Of a stretch of 23,441 nt of DNA, positions 10,101 to 16,843 are shown one piece after another; position 1 is the first letter of the stretch, and every line of letters begins with the position of its first letter. The position numbers and the translations under genes are program-made. This DNA comes from a virus. The notes beneath the pieces are model-generated. The model saw only the letters and a list, made by a program, of their open reading frames with translations, did not search any database and was not told the DNA's origin. Location of the stretch: the IMG/VR virus record IMGVR_UViG_3300018423_000067, positions 1 through 23,441 of that record, one strand, 5' to 3'.

Positions 10101-12471
10101 CCGAACGATCCAAGCTCTGCGGTTAGAGTCAGATGGCGAAGCGTTTTTCTACGGCAACATCCACACGGGCCAAGCTCAGTTATTCCATAACACCGACAAC
10201 GTTTGGCGCGGCCTCACCATACAAAACAACGGCGACACTAACCAATGCACCGTTGACGGCAAAAGCAGTGACGGCACACAGCAGTTTGTCGTTTACGGCG
10301 GCTCTCAGTCGCAAGGCTTCCTGCACCCAACCGCATACACATGGCGTTTTAAAGTCCCTCTTACCGGAAGTCTACAGCGTGATAATGCTTATGACATATT
10401 TGATGCAGGGAACTACCCTACTGGCCTAAGTTTTACGGGCGACACCACAGGATCAGCCACGATAAGCGGTTCAACGGGAACCAAAGCAATAGGATTGACA
10501 ACCCGCAGTTTGACGAGTGTAGGTCAATACGTTTGGAAAGCCGGTGATAACCCTAGTCAAACAAGCGGAACGATCGGGTACGCATGGCATACCGGAATAA
10601 CAACGTCGTTTGTTCGAAGCGCTGATGGATACCCAAGCTATGGCTCAGTCATCCGCGTAAAGAACTACCCTAACGATGGGGGCGCTGGCGAGCTTTACTT
10701 CCCATATAACGCGACGTATGGCGGAAACCACTTACGATTCCGTCTTGGTCTTTATAACAACGCAGGAATGACTTCCTTCCGCGATGTCATTGACTCCAGT
10801 AATTATCATCAAATTAAGCAAGGCGACTTCAGCGCAGATGCCTTCAAGTGGCAGGGTAACTCAGCGTACTACTTTGATCCGAATCCGGCGGTTACTACGG
10901 GCTTGCGTATTGCTGACAGCGACATTGATATGCGCGGAGTCACTGACTCAGACACTGATACAGGTCAAATAATTTTAGGAGCATACAACGGCCCTAGTGC
11001 TGAAAATGGAACGACGCAGGGTCCGGCTATCGTTTGGAAACCGAATTATTCAGGTTATACCAAAGAAAGCCTAAAGATTGCTGGTATTGCTAAAGCCAGC
11101 TTCTTTGACATGGATATGGTGTTCTACACCAACGGCAATTCAAATACTGGCGGAGGGAATACTGAGCGATTTCGTCTTACGCAAGAAGGAACAGCATACT
11201 TCTCTGCGCCGCACGTTGGCATAAACACTACAGTGCTTGGTAATACCGCATGGGGCAGTACCAGTAACACCGGACAGCTTACTCTTTACGGTAGCAATTA
11301 CGGCGTAATCAATTTGAAGGGCGCGGCTGGAACGTCTACACACTACTCAATGGGCGGAGGTAATGATCGCTTTTACATGGCCTACAGGCAAGGCGGTTAC
11401 CACTCGATAACGGTTTACCAACAGACCGTTGGTCTAGGATCGAACAACACTACGCCAAACACCAGTTACAGTGTCGATATCGCTGGTGACACGCTGATCG
11501 ACGATGGGCAGCTGGTTGTTACATCGTCAGCAACAGCGGATACCATGATTGAGCTGGGTACTTCAACCCAAACCCTATATACAAATCAGGTTTGGTTCAG
11601 CAACTCAGGAGATGGGGAGATTTGGAAGTCTGGTACGGCACATACAAGTTGGGGCGGCTCTTCATCTTTTAACATTTACAACAGCAACGGTAACATCAAT
11701 TTCCATCCGGTTGGAACTGCTAATCAGTTCATAATTAGAAGCTCTTATTGTCAAGTTGATCAGGGCTTGCGAGCTAAAGCGACGGCTGGCGGAAACTACG
11801 GTCCTATGTTTTCAGCTAATGGCAAATACGCTCAAGCCTCAGTCGGCCACACCGCGACGAATAACGAAGGGATTTTTTGGCACCTTGGTGGTAATTCTTA
11901 CGCGATCTATCACACAGCAGGCACTTGGACTGGTAATACGTATCAGCAGTTAAGAATTGACTGGCCGACTGGAATCATCTTAGGAACAGAAAATGACGGC
12001 ACATATGCCAAAAGTTACATTGATGTAAATTCAGCAATCTATGCTGATGAAGCGATACACGCTCCTATCTACTATGACCAAAGTGGAACGTCGTACTACC
12101 TTGATTTAGCCAACACTGGAGACTCACTAAGAGTCGCTGGGAATGTCGTTGCGTACTACTCTGATGAAAGGCTCAAGGACATTGAAGGTCCAATTCAGAA
12201 TGCTCTGGAGTCTGTCAACACGCTTGAAGGTTTTTACTACACCCCTAACGAAAAAGCTCAACGCTTAGGCTACAAGAAAAAACGCGAGGTCGGGTTATCG
12301 GCTCAGAGTGTTCAAGCAATACTTCCCGAAGTTGTGACAGAAGCTCCCGTAGATCCCGAATATCTCACCGTGGATTATGCGCGGCTAGTTCCTCTCTTGG
12401 TGGAATCCATTAAGGAATTAACTCAACAAGTGAAACAGCTACAAAAGAAAATAGAGGATAACGAAAAATGA
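4117..12471 (+). CDS. Giant tail-tip host-specificity protein fused to a tail fibre, with C-terminal S74 chaperone
   Basis: 2784 residues, more than twice lambda J (1132). Residues 1-25 include a hydrophobic N-terminus. About residues 60-545 form the J-like hub: RAVTLCNGPVESV, NPVICLLDYLRNEEYGRGLP, ENIQEILNVFRGNL. A fibronectin-like stretch follows (about 555-660), then LDGIATGATANTG near residue 670. The long fibre includes GPAGSDGQIQYNNGGALGG at about 1154 and a TTNLNVSDKNITLNYG module near 1200, both common in aquatic phage fibres. The C-terminus (2682-2784) is a peptidase_S74 intramolecular chaperone with Ser2682-Asp and Lys2687, then VGLSAQSVQAILPEVV and a coiled coil. Thus hub and receptor-binding fibre are one polypeptide, trimmed after trimerisation. 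CTCGAG sites stop at 5743, near residue 542, suggesting a mosaic joint. Confidence 0.93.
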   Translation: MAFGFIAALIAIATSAGVYYQQKKMEAQARKQANEAKAVQLSGHDSNRGLYTVYGKTLVGSTVVWKKVSDKQARITQTGFTTFSAATGSDLTTNKDWDHNRWLYRAVTLCNGPVESVTNVTVDDESYESPRFTNGADFHFATSVSLGPTAGQNFSALRNAYASDFATWDSNAVGKGVAYAMERMYLSKNYTAFQGEPQTRYLVKGRKVYDPRKDSTSSAYDSSLGVSSHRADTDSTWQWSDNPVICLLDYLRNEEYGRGLPLSVIDIASIAAAADKCDVLVDVPAVLTNDTGSNVTQYDPATGITYITTPLGTFPYYRPDQETTGTNANKQKRFRLNIAVDPAKEILENIQEILNVFRGNLSYANGKYIVHMADVQNPVLTLGDDDIIGGLKIANGDRSQRMNRATVKFINENKQHKTDQISWPSIDSNRDGDLYATYLSQDEDEKLHRTFTVKGCTDFYQAQDTAEFLVRDSRSNLTVTGTFGSRCFGLVPGDVISLTYDSAGFSGKYFRVLQANIDLVSMNVQLQLKEYDSSVYTWNSTRANEPLGLSWQEEVVNAAPTSPTIGTITTNTRTQGDDSARTTLTIAFSGVPEDAQYAEISWAINGTNDYNTQLIFDTANQTSVEVGIDRDGQTYEIRLRYFAANDFGTLMPSAYATTTHAVASLTGTKLDGIATGATANTGALADLDSVDTAQIEDNAVNIDKLADAIQSTNYSAQAGSEAGWRLTTDGTFTAQDGNFRGGVTATSGTFAGSVNVNANGKMYGGSMTSFNNGTGFFLGYHTDAYKFSVGDSNSKVLTWDGDNLNVQANVVSFTTGGEPDYDSNSRFPTSMRSSVLDLGSNTAYVFFDNKFDQNLTLFVSYYAGPLTSGSISGETNAKNAVMSQLSMQVQYAPNNSGSPGTWTNFGGALLSQKKYTSGQLISNYYVKTTDLGGGNFRADLATKSQAAADFTGLGYSETAYGITDEEYYMTERVTQYAFPKGEYFFRVVVTVTDGSYTPYPASGSPSVSNNRRLSIPNALTYTDSDHGQSAVSVGNDFTYFTSTNDNQTLIDGGSISITPPESDSTSNKYGGIFIGGRGANASYFQPLGGIWFYEDMDDMGQGAGSDGSPDYAIYMPTEGGNLVISGNVNFNHDVDVDGTLSINGVTVNAGAVTGPAGSDGQIQYNNGGALGGSSNLTFDDSTNTLSVTNLTVSGTTTTIDTTNLNVSDKNITLNYGTGDTSANADGAGITIQDAVDASTDATILWDATNDEFDFSHGATFAGRFEAGDIAQFKRDVRVNGIIRATGWYSDAADTDYTGLGVEMGVSGSQPYIIAYDRDNTSYSDLYFNATDYFFQSQPTSAANAKIATFQSNNSSSAYIQVESVNTGANYAYLELKTASTVSGSPIDRGYLIKNREDGTGNSVAAGSLYLYNETGPIDLIPNSTQAYRTTVGTDGQLVVRSSNDAPITAESTDAFSGIQFVDADGNDYLFYNGSTNHYYTNSGKMSIAGSSIATGYEFQVNGDANITGRIEANAITTDDDYQVRLASTAAGYFNSLPKDQETGYMNFGAGAFGLLFRNGYDSYITNNAYYYRTNNVSNWYGKFSSRNAGLIEMYDGKFVFRNTNGTDVTSGQSFSFTTQMEISETGNVTIQGDLTSNGDVTGDSFHTENGWIDSTVKNSIQVIGDNKSPFMFRNSSYNNVFSSLPWSGGNIYLTFGGYHNGSEWIERSNASTPYLSLLHANAGGMNWYYTTAFNANREVTSWNIASSVSLWNEYGAWDGDINTSSDIDVGGMVSTGRVSASEFDLPSGGMIDWANGDARIIEGQTENFSLSFQTYNGSALSTALRLDGDNTAHFFGPAHIIGNGSYVGNYGYSTLILEDTAGYPGLNFREGNYNWLQRKNGQDHDMEFVYSSNASAQGTGNYYPKFTIHSGGGVNIHGGDIDTNGGDVDAGSGIFNSDSGVSVFAGAKVNAGGMYVHGGGTYSDPGSQMFLHTDSSGYGRLAVYDMRFLVGENSARTIQALRLESDGEAFFYGNIHTGQAQLFHNTDNVWRGLTIQNNGDTNQCTVDGKSSDGTQQFVVYGGSQSQGFLHPTAYTWRFKVPLTGSLQRDNAYDIFDAGNYPTGLSFTGDTTGSATISGSTGTKAIGLTTRSLTSVGQYVWKAGDNPSQTSGTIGYAWHTGITTSFVRSADGYPSYGSVIRVKNYPNDGGAGELYFPYNATYGGNHLRFRLGLYNNAGMTSFRDVIDSSNYHQIKQGDFSADAFKWQGNSAYYFDPNPAVTTGLRIADSDIDMRGVTDSDTDTGQIILGAYNGPSAENGTTQGPAIVWKPNYSGYTKESLKIAGIAKASFFDMDMVFYTNGNSNTGGGNTERFRLTQEGTAYFSAPHVGINTTVLGNTAWGSTSNTGQLTLYGSNYGVINLKGAAGTSTHYSMGGGNDRFYMAYRQGGYHSITVYQQTVGLGSNNTTPNTSYSVDIAGDTLIDDGQLVVTSSATADTMIELGTSTQTLYTNQVWFSNSGDGEIWKSGTAHTSWGGSSSFNIYNSNGNINFHPVGTANQFIIRSSYCQVDQGLRAKATAGGNYGPMFSANGKYAQASVGHTATNNEGIFWHLGGNSYAIYHTAGTWTGNTYQQLRIDWPTGIILGTENDGTYAKSYIDVNSAIYADEAIHAPIYYDQSGTSYYLDLANTGDSLRVAGNVVAYYSDERLKDIEGPIQNALESVNTLEGFYYTPNEKAQRLGYKKKREVGLSAQSVQAILPEVVTEAPVDPEYLTVDYARLVPLLVESIKELTQQVKQLQKKIEDNEK
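12160..12468 (+). other. Peptidase_S74 self-cleaving chaperone domain of the fibre
   Basis: The domain begins at Ser2682 in SDERLKD, with Lys2687 five residues later. This matches the Ser-Lys dyad of endosialidase-type chaperones, where cleavage occurs just before the serine. A predicted 103-residue C-terminal piece is released after it has helped trimerise the fibre. The following YLTVDYARLVPLLVESIKEL and a glutamine/lysine-rich helix are the usual end of this family. Confidence 0.9.
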
Positions 12472-12839
12472 CAATCACTTACACATGGCAGGTTCATCAA
12501 TTAAAAGTTAAGCAAGAAACCAATCAAGACGGGGATGTCCTTCCTGATGCGGTTTGCTCAGTAAAGTGGGCAAAACACGGTGTTGATGAAGATGGTAATA
12601 GAGGCATCTTTGGTGGGGTAACTGGATTTACAGCCTATGAAGTCGGTCTTGATGATTTTGTTGGCTTTCAAGATTTGACTGAAGAAATGGTCATCGGATG
12701 GGTCCAGAGCAAAGTTGTGGGATCGTATGCCGAACACGTCGATGAGAAAATCGCATCAAAAATTGCGGCATCAAAGATTGAAAATAAACAGCCGCCGTGG
12801 GTTCCAGAACTAGCTCCGGGCATTGAAGAGCCAGTATGA
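12468..12839 (+). CDS. Small conserved phage protein after the fibre (DUF7936-like)
   Basis: A 123-residue acidic protein whose ATG overlaps the fibre stop by four bases (ATGA). The start (MTITYTWQVHQLKVKQETNQ) followed by AVCSVKWAKHGVDEDG resembles a small family I know next to tail-fibre genes in aquatic phages. About residues 66-93 (LTEEMVIGWVQSKV) look like a helical segment. Tight coupling to the fibre suggests a virion or fibre-assembly role, but I cannot assign one from sequence. Confidence 0.7.
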   Translation: MTITYTWQVHQLKVKQETNQDGDVLPDAVCSVKWAKHGVDEDGNRGIFGGVTGFTAYEVGLDDFVGFQDLTEEMVIGWVQSKVVGSYAEHVDEKIASKIAASKIENKQPPWVPELAPGIEEPV

Positions 12840-13021
12840 CTATGACCGATTACACGGTTGAGGATGGTCGCATCTCTTTCCGCTTTACAACGGAAGGCGG
12901 TGAGCTTCACATCGTCAACGGACCTTTCGATAGTGATGATCCAGCGGCGTATGTCGCGGCGTGGATTTCACGTTGTAATGAGTTTGAGCAATGGCTTACA
13001 CAATTGAATCAAAAACCGTAA
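12836..13021 (+). CDS. Small hypothetical protein in the fibre operon
   Basis: A 61-residue acidic protein that starts with ATGA, overlapping the previous stop by four bases; a second in-frame ATG follows at codon 3. It reads MTMTDYTVEDGRISFRFTTE and continues into a helix ending in QWLTQLNQKP. It overlaps the following fibre gene by 31 bases in another frame. No family recognised. The nested overlaps on both sides support translation as part of the fibre operon. Confidence 0.6.
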   Translation: MTMTDYTVEDGRISFRFTTEGGELHIVNGPFDSDDPAAYVAAWISRCNEFEQWLTQLNQKP

Positions 13022-14268
13022 GCACGGACTCCGCTTTCGGATTTAATCCCCCAGCCATTCAGGGATATTGGGCCGAGGGTCCGGGCAACCTTTCTACTAC
13101 TATGTCAGACAATAGTAGCGTTTTGTACACTGGATCAGACTGGGTGATGATCATGTGGACAAACTCTAGCGACACGCTTGATTTGAGGATTGAAGGCCAT
13201 GTAAACGATCAAACGACTGACAACCTCGAAGGATGGGATGCCATGATAATTGATGGCACTACCTTCAACAGATCGTCGGCTACGATTACGACAGTGTTTA
13301 ATTCAAATCAAACGTACAAGATCACAACTCAGTGGACTTGGACAGGCGTAAGCACAAGCCCGTTCGGGGCTACTGGTCGAAATATCACCGTTTCATGGCG
13401 ACATAACGGTTACGCTCCAACGACAGGAGCGATTAGCCTTAACCAGATCCACCAAGAAGCAGGCGGGTCAAGCGGTACGCAAGGAAGCATCAACGACTCA
13501 GACGTTCGCGGGAAAAGCTGGTATGGGCGTGTAGCAGGCTCAACCCCTGCATCTGGAGCGACTCAGGACTTTGCTGATTTTTATTATCCCAAGCTATTCG
13601 GAGCGGATCAGGGACAAACAAGCTACCCTACGCGCGTTGTTCTAAACGGCGAATCGGCTAGTTTCACGTCGATAAAATCAGGTCGTTGCTATGGGTTTTA
13701 TGATCGTCAGGCTGGAAGCCAGAATTATGATGGCAGCGTCCGAGTCGGTATTGCTGTTCAGGCTGACGGAACGAATACATACATTTATCTGCACACTGGG
13801 ACGCAAGGCTTAATGGATACAATTCAGCGTCGATATTACGACTGGGGCGGGACTGAAAGAAGCACCTCAACCACGATGACCGAGGTATATCGGATTCCCG
13901 GCGTATCTTGTACGCAGTTTGCAATGGCAGCATCATTACAAAGTCAGTTACTCGCTAGTGACGCTGTTTTGTTTCAGTACGAAGACCCTACTACAACAGC
14001 TAACGGGAACAGCGGACCATCGTGGTCGAACGCTGCGAATGTTACAGCTAACTCCATTTCAACTATGCATGCTTTTGCAAGCACAACGGCCCGATACGGC
14101 AAACAGTACAGAATAAGGACTCAAACCAGTGATCAGGGTATTTTCGATTCCAATATAACGTGCCATTTCCACATTCGCCTAAGAAGATCGCCAGTTAGTT
14201 CGGCAGGCTATTGGGAGCGAGACTTCAGATTTAATTTGAAGTGTCATCACGAAGTAGACAACAGTTAA
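12991..14268 (+). CDS. Second tail fibre / virion-associated beta-rich protein
   Basis: 425 residues, rich in Ser, Thr, Gly and Asn and with no predicted membrane segment. Residues about 146-170 (GAISLNQIHQEAGG, then SSGTQGSINDSDVRG) match the GxISLxxI...E motif that recurs in phage tail fibre proteins of many aquatic and enteric phages. The gene overlaps the upstream small gene and is last in the forward fibre operon. Like the distal part of the giant fibre it contains no CTCGAG, so the two may have been acquired together. Receptor binding or fibre decoration is likely but not shown. Confidence 0.7.
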   Translation: MAYTIESKTVSTDSAFGFNPPAIQGYWAEGPGNLSTTMSDNSSVLYTGSDWVMIMWTNSSDTLDLRIEGHVNDQTTDNLEGWDAMIIDGTTFNRSSATITTVFNSNQTYKITTQWTWTGVSTSPFGATGRNITVSWRHNGYAPTTGAISLNQIHQEAGGSSGTQGSINDSDVRGKSWYGRVAGSTPASGATQDFADFYYPKLFGADQGQTSYPTRVVLNGESASFTSIKSGRCYGFYDRQAGSQNYDGSVRVGIAVQADGTNTYIYLHTGTQGLMDTIQRRYYDWGGTERSTSTTMTEVYRIPGVSCTQFAMAASLQSQLLASDAVLFQYEDPTTTANGNSGPSWSNAANVTANSISTMHAFASTTARYGKQYRIRTQTSDQGIFDSNITCHFHIRLRRSPVSSAGYWERDFRFNLKCHHEVDNS

Positions 14269-14296
14269 GGCCATAAGCTAACCTGCTAATCGCCCC

Positions 14297-14509
14297 TTAG
14301 ACAGGCGAACACTTGTTGAAGAACTCGACGATGTTTGGCCTAGTCGGATGTAACTCGTAGAAGTACAAGTTTTCATCTTCCCACATGTAGTAGTCATGAT
14401 AATCACGCCTTACTTTGTTGCGAAATTTGATAGCTTTTTCATAGCTCGTGAAGGCCATGGCAGATAGGTCTTTACCGTCCGAGCGAAACTCCAGCATGTA
14501 AATTTTCAT
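14297..14509 (-). CDS. Hypothetical 70-residue protein on the opposite strand (moron-like)
   Basis: Encoded against all surrounding late genes, with an excellent ribosome binding site (AGGAGGAGAACATT before ATG). The protein is rich in Tyr, Lys and Arg (RNKVRRDYHDYYMWEDENLYFYEL). No signal peptide, membrane segment or known family is evident. The gene converges on the second fibre gene with 28 bases between stops. Its AT-rich 5' region is shared divergently with the gene at 14679. The antisense placement and own leader are typical of morons, genes sometimes expressed from the prophage. Function unknown. Confidence 0.75.
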   Translation of the reverse strand: MKIYMLEFRSDGKDLSAMAFTSYEKAIKFRNKVRRDYHDYYMWEDENLYFYELHPTRPNIVEFFNKCSPV

Positions 14510-14678
14510 AATGTTCTCCTCCTGTCACTTAATAATATAAATCCGTGTTGGATTTTTTAGCCGTTCGCAAAATATTTTTTGCTCACCTATATATACGTAT
14601 TTGAGCTCTGAAAATTAAGTGATCGACCAAAATAATTATAGTAAACTCTTATACAGACAAACCCTATAGGATAATTTC
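14510..14678. promoter_or_regulatory. AT-rich divergent control region
   Basis: 169 bases without a gene, between two diverging genes. For the rightward gene a weak sigma70-like pair is visible: TTAAGT (14615-14620), 16-base spacer, TATAGT (14637-14642). An AGGA site (14669-14672) precedes the ATG. A small hairpin AAATCC/GGATTT with a T run (14539-14558) could terminate rightward transcription. A second hairpin GCAAAA/TTTTGC (14567-14582) has no clear role. No good leftward promoter was found. Confidence 0.45.
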
Positions 14679-14939
14679 ATGGCTGAGAAAGAAGCTCAAC
14701 AACAACCAGAGCAAACGCAGATAACCGCAGAGCAGTTTATGGTTAACAAAACTATCGACAACCTGGCTAACGCGAATGCTAATCAAGCACTCGAGATCGC
14801 CAACCTTAAAGCGCAGATTCAATTGATGCAGCAACAGCAGCAACAGCAAGCATCACCACAAGAGCCGCCGTCTGAGAAAACGGGCCAGGAGCTCGAGGGT
14901 GATCTCATCCCAAAGGACAAAAAGAAAGTTGAGCACTAA
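14679..14939 (+). CDS. Glutamine-rich coiled-coil protein
   Basis: 86 residues. About residues 12-70 are predicted helical with heptad-like spacing (TIDNLANANANQALEIANLKAQIQL), followed by a run of seven glutamines (71-77) encoded by alternating CAG and CAA codons. The end is charged (DKKKVEH). No membrane segment and no family recognised. It stands alone between a divergent control region and a strong terminator, so it is a single-gene transcription unit and may be well expressed. A structural or scaffold-like role is possible but unsupported. Confidence 0.7.
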   Translation: MAEKEAQQQPEQTQITAEQFMVNKTIDNLANANANQALEIANLKAQIQLMQQQQQQQASPQEPPSEKTGQELEGDLIPKDKKKVEH

Positions 14940-14977
14940 CTGGTCAGCTATCTAGTCAAAACTAGTCAACCAAAGAG

Positions 14978-14998
14978 AGCCCCGAAAGGGGCTTTTTT
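14978..14998 (+). terminator. Strong Rho-independent terminator
   Basis: A perfect 6-bp stem AGCCCC/GGGGCT with a GAAA tetraloop is followed by six T. It isolates the glutamine-rich gene at 14679 from the lysis block. Just upstream are three near repeats (CTGGTCA at 14940, CTAGTCA at 14952 and 14962). Confidence 0.92.
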
Positions 14999-15015
14999 GA
15001 TGGAGCTTTTTATAC

Positions 15016-15375
15016 ATGGATTTGTCAGAAGACACCCGTTTTAACATCCCGCTTCGCTCAATACTTTCACTCGTCGCAGCAGCGGTTGTAGCAACAGCAG
15101 CTTATTTGCAGTTGGACTCGAGGCTCAATTCTATCGAGGTCAACCTGATGATGATTGGCGTCGATATCAGCAAAAACAGCGAGTTTCGAGAGCACTGGCC
15201 TACGGGAGAGTGGGGCTCCGGCATGCTCCCTTCCGACAGCGAGCAGTTTTTGCGAATTGAAGCGCACGACCGCGATATCGAGAAGCTTTACAACTTACAA
15301 GAAGAGCTCATTGATGTCCGTATCCAGCTAGGGCAGCTACTCAGCGAAATTGAGCAGATCAAGAAGGAGAAATAA
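15016..15375 (+). CDS. Inner-membrane protein with coiled coil; lysis block (holin or spanin candidate)
   Basis: 119 residues. One membrane segment is clear at about residues 15-32 (ILSLVAAAVVATAAYLQL), followed by a soluble acidic part. A conserved-looking EHWPTGEWGSGMLP leads into a long charged helix (about 80-119, ending QIKKEK). A single N-terminal anchor plus a coiled coil is the layout of an i-spanin (Rz-like), although a holin role cannot be excluded. GGAG lies ten bases before the ATG. The stop overlaps the next ATG by one base. No o-spanin lipobox is visible nearby. Confidence 0.6.
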   Translation: MDLSEDTRFNIPLRSILSLVAAAVVATAAYLQLDSRLNSIEVNLMMIGVDISKNSEFREHWPTGEWGSGMLPSDSEQFLRIEAHDRDIEKLYNLQEELIDVRIQLGQLLSEIEQIKKEK

Positions 15376-15926
15376 TGGCGACCTTTACCTTTCAAAACGG
15401 CGATGGCCCTTATCAGCTATTCCCGACCAGCATCGAGCCAGAGAGTTTCGATATCAGGCATCCTCGGCGAACTCTTGTGGCTGACGCCAGGAGTATGCGT
15501 CGACAGTCACGTTCGGTGGGCGGTGTCAGGATCGAGGCGACCTTTCGATTCCCGCCGATGCATAAAGACAGCTACGCCGACTTCGCAGCCTTCTTTAGGC
15601 TCATAGACGGTCGTCACACCATTTTTGCAATGCGTTGGCCGCTACTACGCAGTGACAGCGCATATAACGACACGAGCCTACGCATTGGCGAGTACTACAA
15701 CCGAAACGACGCCAGCAACAACAATCAGCTACTCCAATATCTTGGATTGAGCGGTAGTGATCCTGTGGTCGATCCACCCGCTCGAGATACCGGCACTCTG
15801 TCTTTGAGTGCGCCTAACTCCTATCTACCCACTCTTAAGTGTTCCATGAACACAGACGCCCCGGTGATCGAGTACGGATCAGACGGATTCATTAGATACA
15901 GCATGGATGTGATCGAAAGATGGTAA
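15375..15926 (+). CDS. Minor tail protein (distal tail / lambda gpM-like), displaced into the lysis block
   Basis: 183 residues with RRQSRSVGGVRIEATFRFPPM (about 42-62) and AAFFRLIDGRHTIFAMRWP (about 71-89). This pattern occurs in small tail-tip proteins that join the tube to the hub. A middle loop is polar and variable, and the end is SMDVIERW. It is a structural gene by appearance, yet it sits between a membrane protein and the lysozyme, about 11 kb from the tape measure. It overlaps both neighbours, by one base upstream and seven downstream. Confidence 0.55.
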   Translation: MATFTFQNGDGPYQLFPTSIEPESFDIRHPRRTLVADARSMRRQSRSVGGVRIEATFRFPPMHKDSYADFAAFFRLIDGRHTIFAMRWPLLRSDSAYNDTSLRIGEYYNRNDASNNNQLLQYLGLSGSDPVVDPPARDTGTLSLSAPNSYLPTLKCSMNTDAPVIEYGSDGFIRYSMDVIERW

Positions 15927-16342
15927 AAGCAAAGCAAATGGCAATGGAAATGCTTAAGCACGACGAAGGGCTCCGGCTTTTTCCGTACCGCTGCACAGCA
16001 GACAAGCTGACAATCGGATACGGGAGAAATCTTCAAGACAACGGCATCTCCGAGCATGAGGCCGAGCAGATGCTAATGGCTGACACTCAGGTCGCGCTCG
16101 AGGACGCTAAAAAGTTTGTTGGTGAGGCTGTCTGGGAAAACCTCACTCCAGAGCGTCAGGCTTGCTTAATCAACATGGCGTTTAACCTGGGACTGCCAAC
16201 TTTAAAGAAGTTCGAAAAGTTCCGGCAGGCGCTCGAGGACGGAGACATGGAAGAGGCGAGCGCACAGATGCTCAACTCGAAATGGAGCCGCCAGGTAGGT
16301 AACCGTAGTCACAGATTAGCCGCGTTAATTAGAGGGTCATAA
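15920..16342 (+). CDS. Endolysin, T4-type lysozyme (GH24)
   Basis: 140 residues that cleave the MurNAc-GlcNAc bond of peptidoglycan at the end of infection. The catalytic motif is E16-8aa-C25-5aa-T31 followed by IGYGR, the cysteine variant of the E-D/C-T motif of GH24 lysozymes. The C-terminal lobe has LINMAFNLG and NSKWSRQVGNR, also typical of the family. There is no N-terminal signal or SAR segment, so export needs a holin; the membrane proteins on either side are the candidates. The start lies inside the end of the upstream gene. Confidence 0.95.
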   Translation: MVKAKQMAMEMLKHDEGLRLFPYRCTADKLTIGYGRNLQDNGISEHEAEQMLMADTQVALEDAKKFVGEAVWENLTPERQACLINMAFNLGLPTLKKFEKFRQALEDGDMEEASAQMLNSKWSRQVGNRSHRLAALIRGS

Positions 16343-16344
16343 AT

Positions 16345-16791
16345 ATGGTCGTAGAACTCGCAGCGGTTATCGCTGGAGTGAATACGGCAGCAAGTGCGAT
16401 CAAGAAAGCAGCAGAGGTCGGTCAGGATCTCCAAACAGTTGCCGGTATGATCAGCAAGCTGGGGGAGGGGGAAGCCCAGATAGGCAAAATGCAGCAGTCT
16501 GGCAAGCTGTCAGAGGCAGATGCTTTGAAGGCCACTCTAGCGCAAAAACAAATCGCAGATCACAAACAACAAATTAAAGACCTTTTTATAATGAGCGGAA
16601 ACGGCCATCTATATTCGCAGATGGTCACTCAAATGAATGAGGCACGTAAAGCAGAACACGCCCGTCAGGCGGCTTTGGCTCGACGTCGTAAGCAAAACCT
16701 AAAGTACCTGGTGCAGTTTTGTATGTTCATGCTTGGGGTGTTAATCATAGTCCCAATCATGATTTGGCTCATCATTACCCTGGTCTCGTAG
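16345..16791 (+). CDS. C-tail-anchored membrane protein in the lysis block
   Basis: 148 residues. The N-terminal half is helical and small-residue rich (AVIAGVNTAASAIKKAAE), the middle is charged, and RRRKQ precedes one membrane segment at about 121-147 ending the protein. The positive patch predicts a cytoplasmic N-terminus with a short outside tail. The gene follows the lysozyme stop by two bases and uses a GAGGG site. A holin or other lysis regulator is plausible from position. A single C-terminal segment is unusual for a holin, so the role stays open. Confidence 0.6.
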   Translation: MVVELAAVIAGVNTAASAIKKAAEVGQDLQTVAGMISKLGEGEAQIGKMQQSGKLSEADALKATLAQKQIADHKQQIKDLFIMSGNGHLYSQMVTQMNEARKAEHARQAALARRRKQNLKYLVQFCMFMLGVLIIVPIMIWLIITLVS

Positions 16792-16818
16792 TCGATAAAT
16801 ATAGTATTATCCTATATC

Positions 16819-16824
16819 TATAAT
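16819..16824 (+). promoter_or_regulatory. Candidate -10 box for the small gene at 16844
   Basis: A perfect TATAAT lies 20 bases before the ATG within a very AT-rich stretch (16795-16826). No good -35 element is present at 16-18 bases. The gap between genes here is only 52 bases. Confidence 0.35.
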
Positions 16825-16843
16825 CACTGCATAGGAGACCTCG

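Noticed and set aside
6100-12150. Possible long tandem repeat in the fibre
   Set aside because: Fibre modules share Gly/Ser/Asn/Thr-rich style, but I could not find a repeated DNA unit. No CRISPR-like array or insertion sequence is visible in the window either.
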